Shown: positions 48,056 through 64,000 of the stretch, in pieces
Layout: each line of letters opens with the position of its first letter
Numbering within the stretch: position 1 is the stretch's first letter
Origin: an uncultured bacterium
Lineage (GTDB): Bacteria; Pseudomonadota; Gammaproteobacteria; Burkholderiales; Burkholderiaceae_C
Direction: 5' to 3'
NCBI GenBank assembly: GCA_903928495.1
Contig: CAIYQZ010000046.1
Coordinates: forward strand, 1 to 64,000
Length of the DNA stretch: 64,000 nt
Notes under the pieces: model-generated
What the model saw: the letters and a program-made list of their open reading frames with translations, nothing else
The model's database searches: none
Told to the model about the DNA's origin: nothing
Position numbers and translations under genes: made by a program

Positions 48056-49774
48056 TCAGTGGCCGGAAGCGCCCGATGCGCCAATGCCGGTTTCAGAGCG
48101 AACCTGCTGGGCCAGGAAGCCCGCACGGTCAACCTTGGCACGCTCGCTGTTGTCCAGAATGGAGAACAGCCAGATGCCCACAAAACCGATGGTCATCGAG
48201 AACAAGGCGGGTGACGTGTAGGGGAATGGAGCGCTGCCTTTGGCGTTGCCCAGCACGGCTTCCCACACAGAGGCGGACAGCACGGTCAGGACCACGGAAG
48301 AAATCAGGCCCAGGAAGCCGCCGATCACGGCACCACGCGTGGTGCAGTTTTTCCACAGCACCGACATGAACAGCACCGGGAAGTTGGCGGACGCCGCAAT
48401 GGCGAAGGCCAGAGACACCATGAACGCGATGTTTTGCTTCTCAAAGGCAATGCCCAGTGTCACGGCGATGATGCCAAGTGCAATGGTGGTGGCGCGTGAA
48501 ACCTTCAGTTCAGACACGCTGTCGGCCTTGCCCTTTTTGATCACAGTGGCGTAAATGTCGTGAGACACGGCAGATGCGCCAGAGAGTGTCAGGCCAGCCA
48601 CCACAGCCAGGATGGTGGCAAACGCCACGGCCGAGATGAAGCCCAGGAACACGTTGCCGCCCATGGCGTTGGCCAGGTGAATGGCCGCCATGTTGCCGCC
48701 GCCCTTCAAGGCGCCCTTGGCGTCCAGGAATTCAGGGTTGGTCAACACAAAGGCAATGGCACCGAAACCGATGATGAAGGTCAGCACGTAGAAGTAGCCG
48801 ATCCAGGTGGTGGCCCACAGCACGGATTTGCGGGCTTCTTTGGCGTTGGGCACCGTGAAGAAGCGCATCAGGATGTGGGGCAAACCAGCGGTACCGAACA
48901 TCAGGGCCATGCCGAAAGAGATGGCGCTGATGGGGTCTTTCACAAACGAGCCGGGGCCCATGATGGAAAAGCCCGCCACTGCGGCTTCTTCAGGCGTTTT
49001 GCCTGCGGTCACGGCCAAGCCGGTCTTGATTTCAACGGCCTTGGCAAACATGGCTTCGGGGCTGAAACCAAAGTTCCACAGCACCATGAAAGCCATGAAC
49101 GACGCACCGGCCAGCAACAGACAGGCCTTGATGATCTGCACCCAGGTGGTGGCGGTCATGCCGCCGAACAGCACGTACACCATCATCAGCGCGCCCACGA
49201 TCACCACAGCGATGTAGTACTCCAGGCCGAACAGCAGCTTGATCAGCTGGCCTGCACCCACCATCTGGGCAATCAGGTAGAAGGCCACCACCACGAGCGT
49301 GCCGGAAGCGGCAAACACGCGGATGGGAGTTTGGGCAAAGCGGAAGGCAGCCACGTCGGCAAAGGTGAACTTGCCCAGGTTGCGCAGGCGCTCGGCCATC
49401 AGGAAGGTGACCACAGGCCAGCCCACCAGGAAGCCGATGGAGTAGATCAGGCCGTCAAAGCCGCTGGCCATCACGGCAGCGGAAATACCCAGGAACGAAG
49501 CGGCAGACATGTAGTCGCCCGCAATGGCCAAACCGTTCTGAAAACCGGTGATGCCGCCACCGCCGGTGTAGAAGTCGGCGGCCGACTTGGTTTTGGCCGC
49601 TGCCCACTTGGTGATGAACATCGTGCCGGCCACAAACGCGCCGAACATGATGATGGCCGTCCAGTTGGTGGCCTGCTTTTCAGCCTGGCCCAGGTCGGCA
49701 CCGGCCGCAATGGCACCGGTACAGGCCATCAGCAGGGCCCACAAGACCATGTTGGAGTAGGGTTTGGTTTTCAT
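48056..49774 (-). CDS. actP: cation/acetate symporter ActP
   Basis: Sodium:solute symporter fold; [32 protein letters not shown]. Confidence 0.95.
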   Translation of the reverse strand: MKTKPYSNMVLWALLMACTGAIAAGADLGQAEKQATNWTAIIMFGAFVAGTMFITKWAAAKTKSAADFYTGGGGITGFQNGLAIAGDYMSAASFLGISAAVMASGFDGLIYSIGFLVGWPVVTFLMAERLRNLGKFTFADVAAFRFAQTPIRVFAASGTLVVVAFYLIAQMVGAGQLIKLLFGLEYYIAVVIVGALMMVYVLFGGMTATTWVQIIKACLLLAGASFMAFMVLWNFGFSPEAMFAKAVEIKTGLAVTAGKTPEEAAVAGFSIMGPGSFVKDPISAISFGMALMFGTAGLPHILMRFFTVPNAKEARKSVLWATTWIGYFYVLTFIIGFGAIAFVLTNPEFLDAKGALKGGGNMAAIHLANAMGGNVFLGFISAVAFATILAVVAGLTLSGASAVSHDIYATVIKKGKADSVSELKVSRATTIALGIIAVTLGIAFEKQNIAFMVSLAFAIAASANFPVLFMSVLWKNCTTRGAVIGGFLGLISSVVLTVLSASVWEAVLGNAKGSAPFPYTSPALFSMTIGFVGIWLFSILDNSERAKVDRAGFLAQQVRSETGIGASGASGH

Positions 49775-50127
49775 TTCGACACTGCCTTTTTGATTTCTTC
49801 GGTCAGGTCGTCGAATTCGCTGTTGGCGCGACGCACGTAGAAGCCGGTGATGACGATGGTGAACACAATCACGCCCAGGCCAATGGGCATGCCCACGGTC
49901 ATGACGCCTGCGCCCATTTTTTGGGACAGGAATTCCTTGTTGAAGGCCACCAGCAAGATGAAGCCGTAATACACGACCATCATCAGCGCCGTCAGCAGCC
50001 AGCCAAAGCTGGAGCGCTTGGCCTTGAGTTCTTGGTATTTCGGATGGTTTGCAATCCGGTTTGCCAGGTCCATTTCCATGGAATCCCTTTCAGTGAGTTG
50101 ACTTTCATCCAAGGTCACGGCTTGCAT
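49771..50127 (-). CDS. DUF485 membrane protein
   Basis: [36 protein letters not shown]; overlaps actP. Confidence 0.93.
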   Translation of the reverse strand: MQAVTLDESQLTERDSMEMDLANRIANHPKYQELKAKRSSFGWLLTALMMVVYYGFILLVAFNKEFLSQKMGAGVMTVGMPIGLGVIVFTIVITGFYVRRANSEFDDLTEEIKKAVSK

Positions 50128-50177
50128 ACCAAGCAGTGTTTTTCCTGATTCGCGAAAGTTGAAAAGGATGCTATGCC

Positions 50178-50192
50178 CCTGGTATTACCAAG
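50178..50192. promoter_or_regulatory. imperfect inverted repeat CCTGGTATTACCAAG upstream of DUF485-actP
   Basis: GGTA-T-TACC core read directly. Confidence 0.35.
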
Positions 50193-50266
50193 GTCTTACT
50201 GAATCTGCTGATATCCGTGGAAACGAGTAGGGGTTTACCCTTGTTTCGGGTTGATGTGCTGTGTCT

Positions 50267-51133
50267 TTACCCAGCAGACAGCAGGTAAGCCAATTCGTCC
50301 TCGGTGAAGCCAGCCTGTTTTCGGGCTTCGTCATTGAACGGCGGCCTCAGTCGTGGGGCAGCATGCTCGCGGGCCAGCACCCGGTAGTGCGCCACCGGGT
50401 CCAGCCCCTGCTGGGCACACAGCCATGCGTACCAGCGGTTGCCAATGGCCACGTGGCCAATTTCATCGCGCAGGATGATGTCCAGTGCGTCGCACATGGC
50501 CAGGGCGTCGGGCGTGCCCACTTTGCGCAATTTGGCTTGTATGAGCGGTGTGGCGTCCAGCCCTCTGGCTTCAAGTGTGCGTGGCACCAGTGCCATGCGT
50601 GCGGTCACATCCAGCGCGGTTTTTTCGCACATGGCCCACAGCCCATCGTGCGCAGGAAAGCTGCCGTAGTGCCAGCGTTCCCCTGCGGGCCCTTGCAGGC
50701 CCAGCAGCAGCTCATGCAGCAAGCCGAAGTGGTAGGCCTCTTCGGCGGCCACTTGCAGCCAGTCCCAGTAATAGTCATCGGGCATGTCCGGGAACCGCCA
50801 CACGGCGTCCAGCGCCAGGTTGATGGCATTGAACTCAATGTGGCAAATCGCGTGCAGCAGGGCTGCCCGCCCCTCCTGTGTGAAAGGAGAGCGTGTGGGT
50901 ACGTCCGAGGGGTCGATCAGGACCGGCTTGCCGGGCCTGCCGGGTACCGCGGGCCCGGCCGCGCCATCGAGCCGCGCGGATGCATCCAGCTGCACGCGCC
51001 CCTGCGCGACGGCTGCAGTCAAGGCTTGAACGAGTCGGACCTTCTCTGCGATGTCGGGTTCGGCGAGGATGGCCAACGCACGCGGCCGCAATTGCACAAA
51101 GGAGTCCATCCCTACAATTCTAGGGATGAGCAT
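50267..51133 (-). CDS. DUF455 ferritin-like protein
   Basis: [48 protein letters not shown]. Confidence 0.9.
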   Translation of the reverse strand: MLIPRIVGMDSFVQLRPRALAILAEPDIAEKVRLVQALTAAVAQGRVQLDASARLDGAAGPAVPGRPGKPVLIDPSDVPTRSPFTQEGRAALLHAICHIEFNAINLALDAVWRFPDMPDDYYWDWLQVAAEEAYHFGLLHELLLGLQGPAGERWHYGSFPAHDGLWAMCEKTALDVTARMALVPRTLEARGLDATPLIQAKLRKVGTPDALAMCDALDIILRDEIGHVAIGNRWYAWLCAQQGLDPVAHYRVLAREHAAPRLRPPFNDEARKQAGFTEDELAYLLSAG

Positions 51134-51650
51134 TTACCAACTTGACGATCAAACCCCCAGCGTGCACCCCTCGGCCTGGGTGGCAGACAGTGCCCAGGTG
51201 ATGGGCAACGTCAGCCTGGCGGCCGACACCAGCATCTGGTTTGGCGCCGTTATCCGGGGTGACAACGAGCCCATCGCCATTGGCGAAGGCACCAACATTC
51301 AGGACGGCAGCGTGCTGCACAGCGACAACGGCAAACCGCTGACCGTTGGCAAACACGTGACCGTGGGCCACCAGGTCATGCTGCACGGCTGCACCATCGG
51401 TGACGAATCGCTGATTGGCATCGGTGCCATCGTGCTCAACGGGGCAAAAATCGGCAAACACTGCCTGGTGGGTGCCGGTTCACTGGTGACCGAGGGCAAA
51501 GAGTTTCCCGACGGTTCCATGATCATGGGCAGCCCCGCCAAGGTGGTGCGCCAGCTCAGCCCTGAGCAGCAAGAGGGCCTGCGTCAAAGTGCGAAGTACT
51601 ACATCGACAATGCCCGCCGCTTTCAAACCGGCCTGAAGAAAATTGCCTGA
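51126..51650 (+). CDS. gamma carbonic anhydrase family protein
   Basis: Left-handed beta-helix hexapeptides; [55 protein letters not shown]. Confidence 0.93.
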   Translation: MSIYQLDDQTPSVHPSAWVADSAQVMGNVSLAADTSIWFGAVIRGDNEPIAIGEGTNIQDGSVLHSDNGKPLTVGKHVTVGHQVMLHGCTIGDESLIGIGAIVLNGAKIGKHCLVGAGSLVTEGKEFPDGSMIMGSPAKVVRQLSPEQQEGLRQSAKYYIDNARRFQTGLKKIA

Positions 51651-51660
51651 AAGCCGCACC

Positions 51661-52677
51661 ATGTCTGAACTTCACAAATTTCTGTTCGACGGTTTGCCCG
51701 TGCGCGGCATGCTGGTGCGCCTGACCGACGCCTGGCAAGACATGCTGGCCCGCCGCCAGCAAGCCGGCGGTTACCCCCAGGCCGTGACCGAGTTGCTGGG
51801 CGAGATGACGGCCGCTGCCACGCTGATGCAGGCCAACATCAAGTTCAACGGTGCCCTCATCCTGCAAATCATGGGCGATGGCCCGGTCAAGTTGGCCGTG
51901 GCCGAAGTTCAGCCCGACCTCAGCCTGCGCGCCACGGCCACTGTGGTGGGCGAGGTGGCCGACGCGTCTGCTGGCGTTGTGAAACTGAGCGACATGGTCA
52001 ATGTGAACAACCAGGGCCGCTGCGCCATCACCCTGGACCCGAAAGACCGCCAGCCCGGCCAGCAGCCCTACCAGGGTGTGGTGCCTCTGTTCGGCGACCG
52101 CCACGAAAAGCTGGAAAAACTCAGCGAGGTGATCGAGCATTACATGCTGCAAAGCGAGCAGTTGGACACCCGCTTGGTGCTGGCCGCCAACGACAAGGTG
52201 GCTGCAGGTCTGCTGATTCAGCGTCTGCCCGTCAAGGGCGAGAACAATCTGGAGGGCAACCAGGCTGGCCAGTCCCGTGCCGATGCCGTGCGCAGCGCCG
52301 ACGAAGACCAGATTGGTGTGAACGAAGACTACAACCGCATTTCCATTCTGGCCGCCAGCCTGAAGCGCGAAGAGCTGCTGGAGCTGGACGTGGACACCAT
52401 CCTGCGCCGCCTGTTCTGGGAAGAGCCACACACCCGCTTTGAGCCCCTGACCGGGGACACCGGCCCCCGCTTTGCCTGCACCTGCTCGCGCGATCGGGTG
52501 GGCAGCATGCTGCGCAGCCTGGGTGTGGCCGAAGTGGATTCCATCATTGCCGAGCAAGGCCAGGTGGAGGTGGGCTGTGAGTTTTGCGGCACCCAGTACC
52601 GCTACGACCCTGTGGATGCCGCCCACCTGTTTGTGCCCCCCACAGCCAGTGCACCGGGAACCGAAAAGCTGCACTGA
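51661..52677 (+). CDS. hslO: redox-regulated chaperone Hsp33
   Basis: CTCSRDRVGSMLRSLG and VGCEFCGTQYRYD zinc motif. Confidence 0.94.
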   Translation: MSELHKFLFDGLPVRGMLVRLTDAWQDMLARRQQAGGYPQAVTELLGEMTAAATLMQANIKFNGALILQIMGDGPVKLAVAEVQPDLSLRATATVVGEVADASAGVVKLSDMVNVNNQGRCAITLDPKDRQPGQQPYQGVVPLFGDRHEKLEKLSEVIEHYMLQSEQLDTRLVLAANDKVAAGLLIQRLPVKGENNLEGNQAGQSRADAVRSADEDQIGVNEDYNRISILAASLKREELLELDVDTILRRLFWEEPHTRFEPLTGDTGPRFACTCSRDRVGSMLRSLGVAEVDSIIAEQGQVEVGCEFCGTQYRYDPVDAAHLFVPPTASAPGTEKLH

Positions 52678-52687
52678 GGCAATGATG

Positions 52688-52736
52688 ATTCGATAGCTGA
52701 CTATTGAATACAGTCAAGCGGTAGGGCGTTTTTTCA
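52688..52736. repeat. interspersed repeat, copy c (between convergent genes)
   Basis: Minus strand AAAAAACGCCCTACCGCTTGACTGTATTCAATAGTCAGCTATC. Confidence 0.6.
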
Positions 52737-53987
52737 TTGTGAAAATGTCACCGGTGCGCCCTGGCCCAGTGTGTCCAGCACATCGTGGCAGGCGCCCATG
52801 GTGTGGTAGTCCACTTTGCCGGCCGGGCTTTTGTCATCGCTGAGCTTGCGGTTGTCGGCGCTCAGGATGCGCCACCACGCGCCGTGCTCATGGTCCACAA
52901 AATGGGTCCAGGCGTAGGCCCACAGGCGGTCGTATGTGGCCCAGCACCGGGTAGCGGTGTCGGGCTGCCCGGCCGATTGGTGCGCCACCGCCAGGCGCGC
53001 GGCCGCTGCAATGGTTTCAGCCTGAACCCAGAAGTATTTGTGCGCATCGCAAATGCTGCCGTCCGGGGCAAAGCCGTAGAACAGCCCACCGTGGGGGGTG
53101 TCCCATGCCTTGTCCAGCGCCGTGTCGAAAAACAGCTGGGCCAGTGGCAGGCGGTCGGCGCGCGGGCGGCGCTGGTCCAGCAGCAGGAGCAACTTGGTCC
53201 ATTCGGTCAGGTGCCCGGGCTGAAAGCCCCAGGGCCGGAAGATGTTGCTGCTGTCGTGGCGGTTGTAGTCCCAGTCCACCTGCCAGTTGTCGTGGTAATG
53301 CTCCCACACCAGGCCACCTGCCAGCGCAGCCTGGCGGATGCAGATGTGGTCGGCCAGTTGTTCTGCACGGTCCAGATAGCGGGCTTCACCGGTGGCATCG
53401 AACGCGGCCAGCAGGGCTTCGCACAGGTGCATGTTGGCGTTCTGCCCCCGGTAGGGTTTGAGCGTCCAGTCCGGCGTGGCTTCGTCGGCATACAGGCCGT
53501 GGTGGGGCTCCCAGAAATGCTGTTCCAGCAGGTCGAAAGTGTCGGCAATGCCCGCATGTGCCTCCGGCAGACCGGCCATGTGGGCGTGTGCATGGGCCAG
53601 TAACACGAATGCGAGTCCGTAGGCGTGGCAGGTGTCGTCCAGCACTTGCGCCCGGCCGTTGCGCCATTCCAGCAGCCAGGCATACCCACCCGTGGCTGGG
53701 TTGCGGTGGGCTTGCTTCAGGAAATCAAAGGCTTGTTTCAGCCCGGCGCGGTAGGTGTCTGTGCCCCATGTGCGCGAGGCCATGGCATAGGTGTACACAA
53801 ACCGGGTGCTGCTGACCAGATGCCGGGTGTACGGGTCGTACACGTCGCCGTTGTCTTTGAAGAAGTGAAACAAACCACCCGACGGGTCCAACGCCCTGGG
53901 GTGATAAAAGTCCATGGTGTGTCGGGCGTGCGAGCGCAGAAACTCGGGCGAACGGAAGTCCGGGGTCACTCGGTTGGTCCTGGTCAT
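52734..53987 (-). CDS. AGE family epimerase/isomerase
   Basis: LLEWRNGRAQVLDDTCHAYGLAFVLLAHAHA; MHLCEALLAAFDATGE; alpha/alpha-barrel His pattern. Confidence 0.88.
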   Translation of the reverse strand: MTRTNRVTPDFRSPEFLRSHARHTMDFYHPRALDPSGGLFHFFKDNGDVYDPYTRHLVSSTRFVYTYAMASRTWGTDTYRAGLKQAFDFLKQAHRNPATGGYAWLLEWRNGRAQVLDDTCHAYGLAFVLLAHAHAHMAGLPEAHAGIADTFDLLEQHFWEPHHGLYADEATPDWTLKPYRGQNANMHLCEALLAAFDATGEARYLDRAEQLADHICIRQAALAGGLVWEHYHDNWQVDWDYNRHDSSNIFRPWGFQPGHLTEWTKLLLLLDQRRPRADRLPLAQLFFDTALDKAWDTPHGGLFYGFAPDGSICDAHKYFWVQAETIAAAARLAVAHQSAGQPDTATRCWATYDRLWAYAWTHFVDHEHGAWWRILSADNRKLSDDKSPAGKVDYHTMGACHDVLDTLGQGAPVTFSQ

Positions 53988-54667
53988 GGTGCGTCCTTCT
54001 GGGGTGGTGAGCGGTCAATGCTCAACAAGCGCGAAAACAACTGCCGTTCTGCCCATGCGTCGCCGCATTGTGCGCAGGCTGAGCTGCCATGCAAACGGTC
54101 ATGGACCGGACAGGCCCAACCCGTTGCGGGGGGCGCGTGTGCCAGCGCAGCCAGCGCGTTGGTCAGCCGGGCCGCACCGGCGCCGTAGACCACCTGGTAG
54201 GGAACCTCCGCCAAGGTCAGGTGGTGGCGCAGCAATGCATCTACGGCTTGGCGGGCAAGGGGTCCGTCGCGCTGTACACCATCTGCTTGCCAGGGCAGGT
54301 CCAGTCCCATCAGCAAGGTGTGGTCAAAAGCCCGCTGATCTGCCAGCGCGGTGCTCAGCAAGGTGTCGTCTTGAAAGTAGTGAATGCTGTAGACGGCTGT
54401 CATCAGCGCAGTGGTGTCGGCCACCACCACGCCGCCGGGGCCCACGGCTGCTGTTGCGTCGGCAATGGCCTGCGATTGCCGTTGTGCAATGCCCGCCTGT
54501 TCGTGGGCCAGCGGGGTTCTGCCCATGTGGTCGCACCACTGGCGCAAGTGTTCAGGAACGGGGAGAGACCGTGTGTGCGGGGCCGTTGTGCTGTTGAAAC
54601 GCGCCACCAGTGCTTGCACCAACGCGCTTTTGCCGGTGCACTCTGCCCCCAGCACCGCGATCTTCAA
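53984..54667 (-). CDS. NadR-like P-loop ATPase/kinase with C-terminal Cys/His tail
   Basis: MKIAVLGAECTGKSALVQAL Walker A; VVVADTTALMTAVY; overlaps neighbours on both sides. Confidence 0.8.
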   Translation of the reverse strand: MKIAVLGAECTGKSALVQALVARFNSTTAPHTRSLPVPEHLRQWCDHMGRTPLAHEQAGIAQRQSQAIADATAAVGPGGVVVADTTALMTAVYSIHYFQDDTLLSTALADQRAFDHTLLMGLDLPWQADGVQRDGPLARQAVDALLRHHLTLAEVPYQVVYGAGAARLTNALAALAHAPPATGWACPVHDRLHGSSACAQCGDAWAERQLFSRLLSIDRSPPQKDAP

Positions 54668-54954
54668 CGGCTGCCCTGCGCGATTTGCACCAGAATTTCA
54701 TTGGGCTTGACCATTCCCAACTCCATCCTGGCTTTTTCTTCGATGATTTCCAGGCCCTCGCGCAGGTCGCGCACTTCATTGGCCAACTGCTGGTTGCGCC
54801 ACTCGGCCTGCTGGTTGCTTGCCTGAACGGTGGCCAGTTGCTCGCGCATCTGCGCCACCTTGGGCACGCTGCCACGCCCCAGCCACAACTGGGCATGCAG
54901 CATGCCCAGCAGTGCCAGCAGCAAAACGGACACCAAGCGAGCAGCCATGGCCAA
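54664..54954 (-). CDS. ftsB: cell division protein FtsB
   Basis: TM plus coiled coil, NQQLANEVRDLREGLEIIEEKARMELGMVKPNEIL; adjacent to eno. Confidence 0.92.
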   Translation of the reverse strand: MAMAARLVSVLLLALLGMLHAQLWLGRGSVPKVAQMREQLATVQASNQQAEWRNQQLANEVRDLREGLEIIEEKARMELGMVKPNEILVQIAQGSR

Positions 54955-54957
54955 GCG

Positions 54958-56277
<1,320 letters not shown>

Positions 56278-56288
56278 TCACAGGCTGC

Positions 56289-56579
56289 TCAAAGGCCTTC
56301 CACACACACCATCCGCATGATGGCTGCACCCTCGCGGGCTGCTCTGGCTTTGCGGTATTCGGCGCTGTCGTAAAAGGCTTGGGCAGCTTCAAAGCTGGGG
56401 AACTTCAGGATGACTGTACGCCCTGGGTTCCAGTCGCCCTCCAGCACCTTCACCTGGCCACCACGCACACACACCTCGGCGTTGTGCGCCTGCATGGCCG
56501 CAGTGCTCCATTTGCGGTATTCCTCGTACTGCTCGGGGTTGGTGACTGTGACGGACGCGATGATGTAGCCAGATGCCAT
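56289..56579 (-). CDS. DUF1330 protein
   Basis: MASGYIIASVTVTNPEQYEEYRKWSTAAMQAHNAEVCVRGGQVKVLEGDW. Confidence 0.93.
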   Translation of the reverse strand: MASGYIIASVTVTNPEQYEEYRKWSTAAMQAHNAEVCVRGGQVKVLEGDWNPGRTVILKFPSFEAAQAFYDSAEYRKARAAREGAAIMRMVCVEGL

Positions 56580-56598
56580 GGTGTGTGTGCTCGCAAAG

Positions 56599-59153
<2,555 letters not shown>

Positions 59154-59176
59154 TTATAAGTGGGGGGTGAACGCCA

Positions 59177-62021
<2,845 letters not shown>

Positions 62022-62072
62022 GGCTTGCCTGAGTCTGGTGTGTGGGCTGGGGCGTGACGCTGCAAAGGGTCC

Positions 62073-63728
62073 TCAGAGAGACGCCACCCAGCCTCCCCAC
62101 GGTTGCAGCACCAGATGCTGGTCTTGAACGGTGGCGCTGGCCAGACCCAGGTTGTGCGCTGATGCTTGGACCCAACCTGTGGGCATTGGCCAGGTGGCTG
62201 GTTGCGCACTGAAGTTGAAAACGCAGGCAAGGCGCTGGGTGTGCCCGCCGATGGTGTGGCTTCGCTCGTAAGCGAGCACCTGGGGATGGCTGGTTTGCAG
62301 TGTCATGTCTCCATGAAGAAGGGCGTGTTGGTCACGTCGCCAGTGCAGAAGTTGCGTGTAGAACGCGAGCAGCGAGTCGGGCGCGGCCTGTTGCAGGTCC
62401 ACCGCCAGCGGCACATGTGCAGGCGACACCGGCAGCCAGGGTTTGGCGGGGCCAAAACCAGCGTGGGGTTCCGCCTGGGACCAGGGCATGGGCGTGCGGC
62501 ATCCGTCGCGCCCTTTGAAGCTGGGCCACATGGTGATGCCATATGGGTCTTGAAGGTCTTCGAACGCCACGTCTGCTTCGGGCAGACCCAGTTCATCACC
62601 CTGATAGATGCAGGGCGTGCCACGCAGGGTCATCTGCATGGCTGCCGCCAACCGCAACAGGCGGCCGTCGGGATCTGTGCCTCCCCAGCGCGTTGCCAGG
62701 CGCGCGCAGTCGTGGTTGGACAGCGCCCAGCAGGGCCAGCCGTCGCCCACCACGCTCAGAAAGCGGCTGAACAGCGCGTGCAGAAAGGTCGCGTCTTTCT
62801 TGGTGCCCAGAAGGTCGAAGCAATACGCCATGTGCAGCATGGGCTGGTTGTCCGGACCCAAGCCGGTGTACTCGGCCATGCGGGCCAGGCCATCGTCGTC
62901 GCCGATTTCGCCCACCATGGCGGTGTTCGGGTATTCGTCCAGCAATGCGCGCAGGCGCTGCAAAAACACCAGGTTTTCGGGTTGGCTCTTGTCGTAAAGG
63001 TGGCGTTGCCAGCCGTAGGGGTTGGTGGCGTTCACGGCGGGGTCTTCGCCATCAGGCTGGCCACGGCCTGGGTTGCTGCGCAACTGCCGGTCGTGACAGT
63101 AGAAGTTGGCGGTGTCCAGTCGATACCCGTCCACACCCAGCTCCAGCCAGAAACGAACGTCATCCAGCACCGCTTGCTGCACTTCTGGGTTGTGAAAGTT
63201 CAGGTCGGGCTGGCTCGTGAGAAAGTTGTGCATGTAGTACTGCAAGCGCCCCGTGTCCCATTGCCAGGCGCTGCCACCGAAAATGGACAGCCAGTTGTTG
63301 GGCGGGTTGCCGTCGTCTTTGGCGTCGGCCCACACGTACCAATCGGCTTTGGGGTTGGTGCGGCTGCTGCGGCTTTCCACAAACCAGGGGTGCTGGTCTG
63401 CCGTGTGCGACAGCACCTGGTCGATCATGACCCGCAGCCCCAAAGAGTGGGCGCGGGCCACCAGGGTTTTGAAGTCGTTCAGCGTGCCAAACATGGGGTC
63501 CACGTCGCGGTAGTCGCTCACGTCGTAGCCAAAGTCCTTCATCGGGCTTTTGAAGAAGGGCGACAGCCAGATGCCGTCTGCCCCCAGGGCGGCGATGTGG
63601 TCCAGCCGCTGGGTGATGCCGGGCAAGTCGCCAATGCCGTCGGCGTTGGTGTCCTGGTAGCTGCGGGGGTAGATCTGGTAGATCACGCCGCCACGCCACC
63701 AACCGTTGTTCGGAGCTTTTATTGCCAT
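62073..63728 (-). CDS. GH13 alpha-glucosidase
   Basis: WWRGGVIYQIYPRSYQDTNADGIGDLPGIT; GVDGYRLDTANFYCHD; LSNHDCAR. Confidence 0.93.
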   Translation of the reverse strand: MAIKAPNNGWWRGGVIYQIYPRSYQDTNADGIGDLPGITQRLDHIAALGADGIWLSPFFKSPMKDFGYDVSDYRDVDPMFGTLNDFKTLVARAHSLGLRVMIDQVLSHTADQHPWFVESRSSRTNPKADWYVWADAKDDGNPPNNWLSIFGGSAWQWDTGRLQYYMHNFLTSQPDLNFHNPEVQQAVLDDVRFWLELGVDGYRLDTANFYCHDRQLRSNPGRGQPDGEDPAVNATNPYGWQRHLYDKSQPENLVFLQRLRALLDEYPNTAMVGEIGDDDGLARMAEYTGLGPDNQPMLHMAYCFDLLGTKKDATFLHALFSRFLSVVGDGWPCWALSNHDCARLATRWGGTDPDGRLLRLAAAMQMTLRGTPCIYQGDELGLPEADVAFEDLQDPYGITMWPSFKGRDGCRTPMPWSQAEPHAGFGPAKPWLPVSPAHVPLAVDLQQAAPDSLLAFYTQLLHWRRDQHALLHGDMTLQTSHPQVLAYERSHTIGGHTQRLACVFNFSAQPATWPMPTGWVQASAHNLGLASATVQDQHLVLQPWGGWVASL

Positions 63729-63753
63729 GAAACGTTTGATAAAAATTAGAGCA

Positions 63754-64000
63754 TTAACCCTTCACCGCACCTGCGGTAAGGCCTGAAACGATCTTTTTTT
63801 GGAAAACAAGAACCAAACCAATGAGCGGCAGCGTCACCAGGACGGATGCGGCCATGATCTTTCCCCACGGGATTTCGTATTTGCTGGCGCCGCTGATGAG
63901 AGAGATGGACACGGGCACCGTGCGTTCGTTGTTGTCCAGCACAAAGGTCAGGGCAAACAGAAACTCGTTCCACGCCGCAATGAACGCCAGCAGGCCGGTG
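63754..64000 (-). CDS. carbohydrate ABC transporter permease, C-terminal part (runs off window)
   Basis: [74 protein letters not shown] (MalG-type). Confidence 0.88.
   Translation of the reverse strand, partial: TGLLAFIAAWNEFLFALTFVLDNNERTVPVSISLISGASKYEIPWGKIMAASVLVTLPLIGLVLVFQKKIVSGLTAGAVKG

Noticed and set aside
62166-63749. 527-aa plus-strand ORF
   Set aside because: Antisense to the alpha-glucosidase gene; shadow ORF

Overview
GC-rich chromosomal window of Burkholderiales/Comamonadaceae character, judged by gene content, synteny and repeat type only. No rRNA, tRNA, CRISPR array or intact transposon was seen. Housekeeping blocks: yebC; amiC-tsaE/queG; xerD; dbpA; DUF485-actP; DUF455/gamma-carbonic anhydrase/hslO; pyrG-kdsA-DUF1330-eno-ftsB; pgm-ABC ATPase-alpha-glucosidase-permease (cut by the window edge). 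Accessory or regulatory blocks: (i) a dense sensory region at 9.8-20.4 kb with a PhnD-like binding protein plus HAMP-GGEEF cyclase, a PAS-MCP with a truncated PAS paralogue, two adjacent proteins with the same MASE3-like membrane sensor (one GGDEF-EAL, one hybrid histidine kinase), and a HTH-REC regulator; (ii) a second c-di-GMP pair at 33.8-38.7 kb; (iii) an overlapping DUF2975-like/XRE/lipoprotein S9 peptidase cassette flanked by an intact AEC transporter gene and a decayed copy of its 5' end; (iv) a two-sulfatase/Bug-receptor/Crp-Fnr locus with a perfect 16-bp palindrome in the divergent promoter region; (v) a family of about 45-50 bp repeats, three between convergent genes and two inside coding sequence. 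All calls come from reading the sequence and supplied translations; no database search was run.
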